Shown: positions 26,419-33,362 of the stretch, one piece after another | How the letters are laid out: every line of letters starts with the position of its first letter | Numbering within the stretch: position 1 is the first letter of the stretch | Source of the DNA: Bacilli bacterium | GTDB lineage: Bacteria > Bacillota_I > Bacilli_A > RF39 > UBA660 | Reading direction: 5' to 3' | DNA length: 64,000 nucleotides | Assembly: GCA_028694645.1 (NCBI GenBank) | Contig: JAQVKM010000002.1 | Span: 1-64,000, forward strand | The notes under the pieces: generated by a model | Seen by the model: only the letters and a program-made list of their open reading frames with translations | What the model was told of the DNA's origin: nothing | The model's database searches: none | Program-made: the position numbers and the translations under genes

Positions 26419-26985
26419 TTATCTTATTTCATTCATACAACATCTTTTACACAGTTGTTTTTCTTCATCTTCTTTACATTTTTCATCAAAGAAACTTTCA
26501 ACACCCATTTTTCTACATTCAATAAATTTACTAGCTCCATCTACACAAGAATATACATTAAATATTTTATCTGGTATTTCCATATTCTTTATTGCTGTTT
26601 CATTTAAATCTTTTATATAACTTGATGCATTTTGTACTTCCAATAATATTAAATTTACATCATTAATATGTTTATATCTAGTTGCAAGGTCATCAATTTC
26701 TTTTGATTTTTTGTCTTTAGCAATATTACTACTAATGAATTCTTTAACTTTAGATAAGGTATTATTTCTTAATGATAAACAATAACAATTGATTTCATCA
26801 TCAGATAATTCACGTCCATTTGCTTTTTCTAAATATTCTTTTAAAATTGTATATTGTAATTTACCTACTAAATAGCTGATTTCATAACAACTTATAACTT
26901 CACCTAGATTAAAATTAGCAGCATTCCAATATTTTAATTGTCCTTTCATAAAATCATCCATAAATTCTATTTTATTTAATTCCAT
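26419..26985 (-). CDS. Unknown protein, paralogue B of a tandem pair
   Basis: This 188-residue protein is a divergent copy of 25648-26295, with matching CYEISYLVGKLQYTILKEY, ELSDDEINCYC and YSCVDGASKFIECRKMGVE segments. Unlike its sister it is rich in cysteine near the C-terminus (CKEDEEKQLCKRCC), a possible metal-binding end. No signal peptide or known domain was recognised. It precedes tRNA-Ala on the opposite side of a terminator. A ribosome site AAGGAGAAC precedes the ATG. Confidence 0.7.
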   Translation of the reverse strand: MELNKIEFMDDFMKGQLKYWNAANFNLGEVISCYEISYLVGKLQYTILKEYLEKANGRELSDDEINCYCLSLRNNTLSKVKEFISSNIAKDKKSKEIDDLATRYKHINDVNLILLEVQNASSYIKDLNETAIKNMEIPDKIFNVYSCVDGASKFIECRKMGVESFFDEKCKEDEEKQLCKRCCMNEIR

Positions 26986-27030
26986 ATTTAGTTCTCCTTA
27001 ATTAAGTTATATTAAACATATATTTTATAA

Positions 27031-27058
27031 AAAAACTAACTATTTCTAGTTAGTTAAG
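27031..27058 (-). terminator. Terminator of tRNA-Ala
   Basis: AACTAACTA-GAAA-TAGTTAGTT and a T-run on the minus strand lie just after the tRNA. Confidence 0.85.
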
Positions 27059-27066
27059 TTCAAACT

Positions 27067-27143
27067 TGGTGGAGAATAAGGGACTCGAACCCTTGACCTC
27101 CACGGTGCAAGCGTGGCGCTCTAGCCAACTGAGCTAATTCCCC
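27067..27143 (-). tRNA. tRNA-Ala (anticodon TGC)
   Basis: On the minus strand GGGGAAT pairs with ATTCTCC, D-arm AGCTCAGTTGGCTAGAGC, anticodon loop CTTGCAC (TGC), T-arm GGGTTCGAGTCCC, then discriminator A and encoded CCA. Confidence 0.97.
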
Positions 27144-27163
27144 AAGTTGTAACGAACGAATAA

Positions 27164-27193
27164 ATTATATCATATCAAAATTATGGTTGTCAA
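27164..27193 (-). promoter_or_regulatory. Promoter of tRNA-Ala
   Basis: Minus-strand TTGACA (27188-27193) and TATAAT (27164-27169) with an 18-base spacer, ending about 20 bases before the tRNA 5' end. Confidence 0.82.
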
Positions 27194-27201
27194 CTACATA
27201 A

Positions 27202-27232
27202 ATAAAAAAAATCACAAATTTGTGATTTTATA
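27202..27232 (-). terminator. Terminator of parE
   Basis: AAATCACAAATTTGTGATTT palindrome followed by a T-run on the minus strand overlaps the parE stop. Confidence 0.8.
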
Positions 27233-29135
27233 TTTTATAACTATCCTCTAAAGAGAATTCAACATTTTCTTCAATCCAATCTTTTCTAGGTTCAACTTTA
27301 TCTCCCATTAAAATACTAACTCTTTTTTCTGCTAAAGCAACATCTGTTATATTAACTTTAATTAAGCTTCGAGTTTTCGGATCCATTGTTGTTTCCCATA
27401 ATTGATCAGCATTCATCTCTCCTAGTCCTTTATATCTAGAGGTTTTTACTTGTTTATTTTTAAATTTTTCTAAAATTTCTTTTCTTTCTTCTTCTTCCCA
27501 AGCATAATAAAATTCTTTACCACCTTCTATTTTATATAATGGAGGTAATGCTATAAATAAATGTCCATGTTCTATTAATGGCTTCATATATCGATAAAAG
27601 AAAGTTAATAATAAAATTTGAATGTGAGCTCCATCATCATCAGCATCGGTCATAATAATTACCTTATCATAATTGATATCTGCAATATCAAAATCGCTAC
27701 CTACTCCTGCACCAATTGCATGAATTATTGTATTTATTTCTTCATTTTTTAAAATTTCTTCCATTCTCGTTTTTTCTGTATTTAATACTTTTCCACGCAA
27801 AGGTAATATTGCTTGAAATTTTCTATCACGACCTGTTTTAGCAGAACCGCCAGCTGAATCACCTTCGACTAAAAACAACTCATTTATTTTAGGGTTTTTA
27901 GACTGAGCCGGAGTTAATTTATCACTCATTGCTCTTTCTTTTTTATTTTTTCCTTTACCATTTCTTGCTTCGTCTCTTGCTTTTCTAGCTATTTCTCTAA
28001 CTTGTTTACTTTTTACCATTTTACTTAAAATGTTAGTAGCTATTTCTTTATTTTCTTCTAAAAAGAATTGTATTTTTTCTGAAACAATACTTTCTACGAC
28101 ATTACGAGCAATTGGAGTCCCTAATTTACCTTTTGTTTGACCCTCAAATTGCAGTAAATTTTCTGGAATTTGTAAACTTATAATTGCAGTAAGACCTTCT
28201 CTTGTATCAGAACCTTCAAAATTTTTATCTTTAGCTTTTAAATATCCATTACTTCTAGCATAATCATTAAATACTCTTGTTAATCCTGTTTTAAATCCAA
28301 CTTCATGTGTTCCACCATCATTTGTTTTAACATTATTTACAAATGAAATAATATTTTCAGAATATCCATCTATATATTGAAATGCAATTTCAACATTAAT
28401 ACCTTCTTTATTACCATCAAAATGAACTGTTTTATGTAAAACCGTTTTATCATCATTAATGTAATTAACAAAGGCTTCCAATCCATTTTCATAATGAAAA
28501 AATTCTTTTTTATTATCTGCTACATCTTCTACTTCTATTGTCAAACCTTTAAGTAAAAATGCACATTCTTGCATTCTTTCACATATTGTCGTAAAAGAAA
28601 AATGAATTGATGAAAAAATCTCATCATCTGGTTTAAATGTTACTTTCGTTCCTGTTTTAGCTGTTTTTTCAAGTTTTTTTAATGGAACAGCAACCTTACC
28701 ACCATTTTCAAATCGAATATAATATTCATATCCTTCTTTTTTGATGTTTACTTCCATCCATTTTGATAAAGCATTAACTACAGATGCTCCTACGCCATGT
28801 AAACCGCCAGATACTTTATACCCGCCTTCTTCAAATTTACCACCTGCATGCAAAATGGTATAAATAACTTCTGGAGTACTTTTACCACTAGCATGTATTC
28901 CAACAGGAACACCTCTACCTTCATCTTCAATAGTTATACTATCATCAGCATTTATTGTTACTTTTATTTTTTTACCAAAACCATTTATTACTTCGTCAAT
29001 ACCATTATCAACTATTTCCCATACTAAATGGTGAAGTCCTCTTTTATCTGTTGATCCAATATACATACCTGGACGTTTTCTTACAGCTTCTAGTCCCTCT
29101 AATATTTTTATTGAACTCTCATCATATTTTGCCAT
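27228..29135 (-). CDS. parE: DNA topoisomerase IV subunit B
   Basis: This is the ATPase subunit of topoisomerase IV, which decatenates chromosomes. From the ATG at 29135 (MAKYDESS, after GGTGATAAC) it is about 635 residues; the longer ORF start at 29180 has a hydrophobic, unlikely leader. The GHKL ATPase motifs RKRPGMYIGST, EIVDNGIDE and GGLHGVGASVVNALS are present, then the TOPRIM EGDSAGGSAK and DADDDGAH, and the C-terminal YKGLGEMNADQLWETTMDP. Similarity to B. subtilis ParE is stronger than to GyrB (for example RPGMYIGSTD and the FLLKGL segment). parC, its usual downstream partner, is absent: a terminator and tRNA-Ala follow. Confidence 0.93.
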   Translation of the reverse strand: MAKYDESSIKILEGLEAVRKRPGMYIGSTDKRGLHHLVWEIVDNGIDEVINGFGKKIKVTINADDSITIEDEGRGVPVGIHASGKSTPEVIYTILHAGGKFEEGGYKVSGGLHGVGASVVNALSKWMEVNIKKEGYEYYIRFENGGKVAVPLKKLEKTAKTGTKVTFKPDDEIFSSIHFSFTTICERMQECAFLLKGLTIEVEDVADNKKEFFHYENGLEAFVNYINDDKTVLHKTVHFDGNKEGINVEIAFQYIDGYSENIISFVNNVKTNDGGTHEVGFKTGLTRVFNDYARSNGYLKAKDKNFEGSDTREGLTAIISLQIPENLLQFEGQTKGKLGTPIARNVVESIVSEKIQFFLEENKEIATNILSKMVKSKQVREIARKARDEARNGKGKNKKERAMSDKLTPAQSKNPKINELFLVEGDSAGGSAKTGRDRKFQAILPLRGKVLNTEKTRMEEILKNEEINTIIHAIGAGVGSDFDIADINYDKVIIMTDADDDGAHIQILLLTFFYRYMKPLIEHGHLFIALPPLYKIEGGKEFYYAWEEEERKEILEKFKNKQVKTSRYKGLGEMNADQLWETTMDPKTRSLIKVNITDVALAEKRVSILMGDKVEPRKDWIEENVEFSLEDSYKI

Positions 29136-29195
29136 GTTATCACCAAATAGTATTATACCAAAAAAATGTAAAAATATCAAAAATATTTCTTTTTA

Positions 29196-29897
29196 TTAAT
29201 TCGTTTCTGTTTTATTTTTTATAAATTCTCTAAATAATTTAGTTAACGCTCTTTTTTCTATACGCGAAACATAACTTCTAGAAATTCCAAGAGAAGAAGC
29301 AATTTCTTTTTGTGTTATCTCTTTATTATTATTTAATCCATATCTTTTAACAATTATTTCTTTTTCTCTTTTATTTAATATATCAAAATACTTTTTTAAA
29401 TGTAAAATATTATTTTTATTATGTATGTCCATAGCATAATCCGGCTTTGGAGTTTTAAGGATATCTAAAAAAGTTATTTCGTTACCATCTTTATCAAATC
29501 CAATTTGTTCATTAAGACTTATATTTTTACTGTATTTTTTTGAATTTCTAAAGTACATTAATATTTCATTTTCTATACATCTTGCTGCATAAGTAGTCAG
29601 TTTTGTTCCATGTTTATATGAATAGCTGTCAACTCCTTTAATAAGTCCTATTGTTCCAATACTTATTAAATCATCTATATCTTCTTTGTTATGTTCATAC
29701 TTTTTTACTATGTGTGCCACTAATCTCAAATTATGTTCAATCAACTTATTTCTTGCTTCTTTATCACCTAATTGCGCCTTTTTTAAAATAATTTCTTCTT
29801 CTATCTTACTTAGTGGTTCTGGAAACACATTATTAGAATAAGCAGCTGTAAAAATATAAAAATCTTCAAACAAATACTTAAATATTTTTTTAAACAT
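29196..29897 (-). CDS. sigK: RNA polymerase sporulation sigma factor K (pro-sigma-K)
   Basis: This 233-residue sigma-70 family protein matches sigma-K: a hydrophobic pro-sequence of about 20 residues (MFKKIFKYLFEDFYIF), then NNVFPEPLS, region 2 with NLRLVAHIVKKYE and DLISIGTIGLIKGVDSY, and region 4 with REKEIIVKRYGL and ISRSYVSRIEKRAL. Sigma-K directs late mother-cell genes including coat proteins, after SpoIVFB removes the pro-sequence. The gene is uninterrupted, without a skin-type element. The pro-sequence implies that checkpoint processing is retained. It sits between parE and an ADP-ribosylglycohydrolase gene. Confidence 0.93.
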   Translation of the reverse strand: MFKKIFKYLFEDFYIFTAAYSNNVFPEPLSKIEEEIILKKAQLGDKEARNKLIEHNLRLVAHIVKKYEHNKEDIDDLISIGTIGLIKGVDSYSYKHGTKLTTYAARCIENEILMYFRNSKKYSKNISLNEQIGFDKDGNEITFLDILKTPKPDYAMDIHNKNNILHLKKYFDILNKREKEIIVKRYGLNNNKEITQKEIASSLGISRSYVSRIEKRALTKLFREFIKNKTETN

Positions 29898-29951
29898 ATA
29901 TCACACTCCTAATAAAGAATATGTTTTATATTAATATTTTTATTTTGTCCT

Positions 29952-29980
29952 AAAAAAAAAAGAATTAAAATTTTAATTCA
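29952..29980 (-). terminator. Terminator of the ADP-ribosylglycohydrolase gene
   Basis: GAATTAAAATTTTAATTC palindrome followed by ten Ts on the minus strand. Confidence 0.75.
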
Positions 29981-29986
29981 AAGTAA

Positions 29987-30763
29987 TTATTTAATCAATT
30001 TATATCCTAATTCCAAAACTTTTACAAATTGCTTTGGAATTTTTTCTTGTGCTTGCTTTATCAAAATATCATCAACCCCATATAATGCTTCTGCCATTCC
30101 ACCAACAATACAAGCATTAGTATCAGTATCTCCACCAAAAGATAAAATTTTTCTAATACTTTCTTCATAACTATTTGAAGTAAAAACAGAATATAAACAG
30201 TTATTAATAGTTTCAGTACAAGTTGTATTAAATTTTAAAAATAAAGATGGTTTTATATCTAAATTAAGTTTTGCTATTATTTCATCTTTACTATAACCAT
30301 TTCTTTTTAAAAATATTACTTGAGTTATTATAGTAGAACAATTTATGGCTTCTTTGCTATTATGTGAGGTGATTGTTGCTAATTTTGTATTATTTAATAA
30401 TTCTTGTTCATCATCAAATAAATAACCAATAGGTGCTATTCTCATCATTGCTCCATTGCCTATACTATTGCCGCTTTTTTCATTTTTTAACCATTTAATA
30501 AATTCAGGAGAAAAAGATGTATTAAAATAAGGTTTAAAATTGGGTTTATAGTCAATATATTTATTACCATATTCACGTAAATATTTTTCATAATTTTTAT
30601 CATTAATAATTGCATCCATAATAGCTATAGTCAAAATTGTATCATCACTAAAAAAACTACTTGAAGTTATTAATTCTTTGATATTTTTTAATCTTTTAAT
30701 TTTTTTTATTTGTTCATATTCATAGATTGAACCAATTATATCCCCAATTATAGACCCCCACAT
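29987..30763 (-). CDS. ADP-ribosylglycohydrolase (DraG/ARH-like)
   Basis: This 258-residue protein has the family's binuclear metal motifs: GDIIGSIYE at the N-terminus, SDDTILTIA (about 39), NGAMMRIAP (about 103), SHN (about 133) and the C-terminal GGDTDTNACIVGGMAEA (about 210). Such hydrolases remove ADP-ribose from proteins or other acceptors. Substrates range from dinitrogenase reductase to DNA and small molecules. No ADP-ribosyltransferase gene is in the window, so a toxin-antitoxin or defence pairing is not supported here. It is monocistronic between sigK and tRNA-Leu. Confidence 0.92.
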   Translation of the reverse strand: MWGSIIGDIIGSIYEYEQIKKIKRLKNIKELITSSSFFSDDTILTIAIMDAIINDKNYEKYLREYGNKYIDYKPNFKPYFNTSFSPEFIKWLKNEKSGNSIGNGAMMRIAPIGYLFDDEQELLNNTKLATITSHNSKEAINCSTIITQVIFLKRNGYSKDEIIAKLNLDIKPSLFLKFNTTCTETINNCLYSVFTSNSYEESIRKILSFGGDTDTNACIVGGMAEALYGVDDILIKQAQEKIPKQFVKVLELGYKLIK

Positions 30764-30791
30764 AAAATCACCTCTTTAAATATTTAAATAT

Positions 30792-30817
30792 AATAAAACT
30801 CTGATAATAATCAGAGC
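30792..30817 (-). terminator. Terminator of tRNA-Leu
   Basis: CTCTGAT-loop-ATCAGAG and TTTTATT on the minus strand just downstream of the tRNA. Confidence 0.75.
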
Positions 30818-30829
30818 TCGATATCTTTT

Positions 30830-30915
30830 TGGTACCGGCCAAGGGACTTGAACCCTCACAGTATTGCTACCAATGGATTTTGAGTCCATCGCGTCTACCA
30901 TTCCGCCAGGCCGGC
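30830..30915 (-). tRNA. tRNA-Leu (anticodon CAA)
   Basis: Long-variable-arm tRNA on the minus strand: acceptor GCCGGCC/GGCCGGT, D-arm TGGCGGAATGGTAGACGC, anticodon loop CTCAAAA (CAA), variable arm about TGGTAGCAATACTGT, T-arm GGGTTCAAGTCCC, discriminator A and encoded CCA. Confidence 0.95.
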
Positions 30916-30928
30916 AAATTACAAAATG

Positions 30929-30958
30929 ATTATATCATATATATAATCTCTTTGTCAT
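30929..30958 (-). promoter_or_regulatory. Promoter of tRNA-Leu
   Basis: Minus-strand ATGACA (30953-30958) and TATAAT (30929-30934) with an 18-base spacer. The -35 touches the scpB stop codon. Confidence 0.65.
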
Positions 30959-31515
30959 TAATTTTCTTTATATTTTGATTCATATAAATTCATTTCTAAA
31001 TCTTCTTTATCATCAATTTCTTCTATTTTTGGTAATTTATCTATATTATCCAAACCAAAGTAATCTAAAAAGTCTTTAGTTACTTCATACAAAATAGGTT
31101 TCCCAGCCGTATCAGCTCTTCCAATGTCCTTAATTAAATTTTTAGATAGCAATTTTCTTATTATATGACTACTATTTATTCCACGAATTTCATCAACTTT
31201 TACTCTTGTGACCGGCTGATTATAAGCTATAATAGCTAAAGTTTCTAAACTAGCTTGACTAAGTAAGCCTTCATCTTCTATTTCTATTAAAGCTTCATAA
31301 TACATTTTATGTTCTTTTTTAGTAGTTAATCTTAAATAATTCCCAAATACAGTAAGTGATAATCCTCTTGTTTCATTTTCATATGACATTTTCAATTCAT
31401 TAATTACTTCATTTAATTTTTGATCATCTATTTCAAGTAGTTCTTTTGCTTTTTCAATTGATAAGCCATCTTCCCCCACTACAAATAATAATCCTTCTAA
31501 AATTCCTTGTAACAT
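30958..31515 (-). CDS. scpB: Segregation and condensation protein ScpB
   Basis: This winged-helix protein of the SMC-ScpAB condensin complex compacts and segregates the chromosome. Typical blocks are LEGLLFVVGEDGLS near the start, LSQASLETLAIIAYNQPVTRVKVDEIRG (about 95-120) and GRADTAGKPILYEVT (about 140). ATG at 31515 has AAAGGAAG at good spacing, while the track uses an upstream GTG. The scpA stop lies 1-2 bases before, so the two are cotranscribed. The acidic C-terminal tail is normal. Confidence 0.95.
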   Translation of the reverse strand: MLQGILEGLLFVVGEDGLSIEKAKELLEIDDQKLNEVINELKMSYENETRGLSLTVFGNYLRLTTKKEHKMYYEALIEIEDEGLLSQASLETLAIIAYNQPVTRVKVDEIRGINSSHIIRKLLSKNLIKDIGRADTAGKPILYEVTKDFLDYFGLDNIDKLPKIEEIDDKEDLEMNLYESKYKEN

Positions 31516-31516
31516 A

Positions 31517-32242
31517 TTATTCACTTCCTTTTAAAGATAATACTATTTTATCAAAATTATCTTCTTGCTGTATTTCTAGTTCTCCTTTTTTAGCTAAATC
31601 TAAAATAGATAAAAAAGTGACCACTACATAATCTTTAGTAATTACCTCAAAAAGATCTTCAAAATTCATTTTTTTCTTTGTTTTTAGTATGTTTCTTATT
31701 TCTTTGCATCTTGCTGATACAGAATATTCTTTTTTTGTTATTTTTGTATGTATTGGTTTTTCTTCTTTTTTTCTTTCTAAAAATTTGTTGAATGCTTCTA
31801 ATAAAGCATTAATGTCAACTTCACCAAAATTAACAATTTTATTTTGGTCTTTATAATCATCCAAATTACTAGGTAATTTAGTATATATTTGTTTTCTTTC
31901 TTCTTCTAATTCTTTAAAATTGTTTGTTATTTCTTTATATTTTTTATATTCAATTAATCTTTTAATTAAATTTTCCTTTGGGTCTTCTTCATACTCATCT
32001 TCATTGATTTCTTTATTAGGTAACAAAAGTGAAGATTTTATTTCTATTAATTCTGCTGCCATAGTTAAATATTCACTAGCTATATCAAGATTTAAATTTT
32101 TCATTGCCATTATATATTCTAAATATTGATTTGTAATTTGTTCAATATTTATTTCTATAATATCAATATCTGATTTTTTAATCAAATGTAATAATAAATC
32201 CATTGGACCTTCAAATTGATTAATTCTTATTTTATAATCCAT
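31517..32242 (-). CDS. scpA: Segregation and condensation protein ScpA
   Basis: The kleisin subunit of the SMC complex. From ATG at 32242 (MDYKIR, after GGTGATTTT) it is about 241 residues, normal for the family. The N-terminal FEGPMDLLLHLIKKSDIDIIEINIE and EYLTMAAELIEIKSSLLLP segments are diagnostic, and the C-terminal winged-helix portion (VVTFLSILDLAKKGELEIQQ) binds the SMC head. The first eight residues of the longer ORF have no ribosome site. scpB follows directly. Confidence 0.95.
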   Translation of the reverse strand: MDYKIRINQFEGPMDLLLHLIKKSDIDIIEINIEQITNQYLEYIMAMKNLNLDIASEYLTMAAELIEIKSSLLLPNKEINEDEYEEDPKENLIKRLIEYKKYKEITNNFKELEEERKQIYTKLPSNLDDYKDQNKIVNFGEVDINALLEAFNKFLERKKEEKPIHTKITKKEYSVSARCKEIRNILKTKKKMNFEDLFEVITKDYVVVTFLSILDLAKKGELEIQQEDNFDKIVLSLKGSE

Positions 32243-32323
32243 AAAATCACCACTCAAGTATTTCAATTATAACATAAAGATGTAAGTAAAACAAATATAT
32301 GTTATAATATATTTGGTGATTTA

Positions 32324-32629
32324 ATGAAAAAATTTACAATGAAAAATGAACATTTTATTTGCGAAAATTGTAACAATGAAGTCTTTCCAGCTTTAAAAAC
32401 AGCTAGAGATCATTGTCCCTTTTGTTTATATTCAAAGCATGTTGATATAAATCCTGGGGACCGTTCTAACAGCTGTCATGGACTTTTGAAACCAATTGGA
32501 ATTGAAAAATTTAAAAACACTTATAAAATAATTTATAGATGTGACAAATGTCATCAAACGCATAAAAATATTATTACTGATGATGATAACATGGAGTTAA
32601 TAATTAATTTATCTGTTTTGCAAAAATAA
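32324..32629 (+). CDS. RNHCP-domain zinc-finger protein
   Basis: This 101-residue protein matches the RNHCP domain family: CENCNNEV, then ARDHCPFCLYSKHVD, PGDRSNSCHGLLKPIG and a second CXXC pair in CDKCHQTH. The cysteines probably bind two zinc ions. Family members are common in low-GC Gram-positives and their function is unknown. The start follows TTTGGTGATTTA. It is monocistronic and shares a terminator with the convergent 32657 gene. Confidence 0.9.
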   Translation: MKKFTMKNEHFICENCNNEVFPALKTARDHCPFCLYSKHVDINPGDRSNSCHGLLKPIGIEKFKNTYKIIYRCDKCHQTHKNIITDDDNMELIINLSVLQK

Positions 32630-32656
32630 AACGTTAGAAATTTCTAACGATTTTTT
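32625..32656. terminator. Bidirectional terminator between RNHCP gene and 32657 gene
   Basis: CGTTAGAAATTTCTAACG palindrome with A- and T-runs at either side. Confidence 0.8.
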
Positions 32657-33208
32657 TTAACCAATTAAACCAGAAATATATGGTAATGCAACTATAACAA
32701 TTAATAAAATCACACCCATTATTATAACAAACTTTAAAGCTGCATTATCTTTTAAAGAGCTTTTTACATTAGATAAATTTTCTTCAACTTTAATCGTTTC
32801 TTCTTCTTTATTAAGAACAATTTTAGCCGCTGGATTTTCCATTGGTTTATTTGCAGCCAACACTTTGATTTCTTCTTCCGAAAGAGAGGTTTCATCATTA
32901 ATTTCTGGTAATGTATCTTGATATACTGGTGTTTCTACTGCTTCTTCATATATTGGTTGTGTTTCTTCTGTTGTTCCACCAAACACTGGTGTTTCTACTG
33001 CTTCTTCATACATTGGTTGTGTTTCTTCTGTTGTTCCACCAAACACTGGTGTTTCTACTGCTTCTTCATACATTGGTTGAATTTCTTCTACAGAATCATA
33101 TATTGGTTGTACTTCATCAGTAGTATTTTCCTCATTCATATTTACTTCTTGATCATTATTATCTTCTAAATTTTGGAAAATATTTTCAAATTCTTTATTA
33201 TCTTTCAT
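32657..33208 (-). CDS. Acidic repeat protein with C-terminal membrane anchor
   Basis: This protein of about 183 residues (ATG at 33208 after GAGGTG) has no family I recognise. The N-terminal two-thirds is acidic and built from 20-residue repeats ending PVFGGTTEETQ / PMYEEAVE, encoded by near-identical 60-base units. The C-terminus has one transmembrane helix (LKFVIIMGVILLIVIVALPYISG), so it is tail-anchored with the acidic region probably in the cytoplasm. The gene is divergent from rnjA with about 150 bases between. It may be a membrane scaffold; no function can be assigned. Confidence 0.7.
   Translation of the reverse strand: MKDNKEFENIFQNLEDNNDQEVNMNEENTTDEVQPIYDSVEEIQPMYEEAVETPVFGGTTEETQPMYEEAVETPVFGGTTEETQPIYEEAVETPVYQDTLPEINDETSLSEEEIKVLAANKPMENPAAKIVLNKEEETIKVEENLSNVKSSLKDNAALKFVIIMGVILLIVIVALPYISGLIG
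32933..33090. repeat. Tandem 60-base coding repeat
   Basis: Lines starting 32941 and 33001 differ at only one position over 60 bases, and a third, partly diverged unit follows. The repeat stays in frame and encodes the 20-residue acidic motif. It is a likely site of copy-number variation by slippage. Confidence 0.85.
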
Positions 33209-33290
33209 AATACACCTCACCTATTCTAAATAAATTATATCAAAAACAAACTAAAAAAAAAAGCTATTTTTAACATATTAATAGTATTAC

Positions 33291-33319
33291 TAGACAAAAT
33301 AATAAAAAAAAGTTATAAT
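33291..33319 (+). promoter_or_regulatory. Promoter of rnjA
   Basis: TAGACA (33291-33296) and TATAAT (33314-33319) with a 17-base spacer, about 45 bases before the start codon. Confidence 0.65.
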
Positions 33320-33362
33320 TATATAGTTAGATTTTAATAAAAACAAAAGAAAGGAGATTTTA

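Noticed and set aside
27228-29135. The topoisomerase gene as gyrB.
   Set aside because: Motif by motif it follows B. subtilis ParE more closely, and no gyrA or recF/dnaN neighbours are present.
29987-30763. An ADP-ribosylation toxin-antitoxin system (DarTG-like).
   Set aside because: There is only the hydrolase; no ADP-ribosyltransferase or macrodomain gene is adjacent.
32933-33090. Direct repeats resembling a CRISPR array.
   Set aside because: The units are contiguous 60-mers with no spacers, stay in one reading frame and encode a repeated peptide.
32911-33169. Plus-strand ORFs opposite the acidic repeat protein.
   Set aside because: They are low-complexity Phe/Leu/Cys shadows of the repeated minus-strand gene without ribosome sites.
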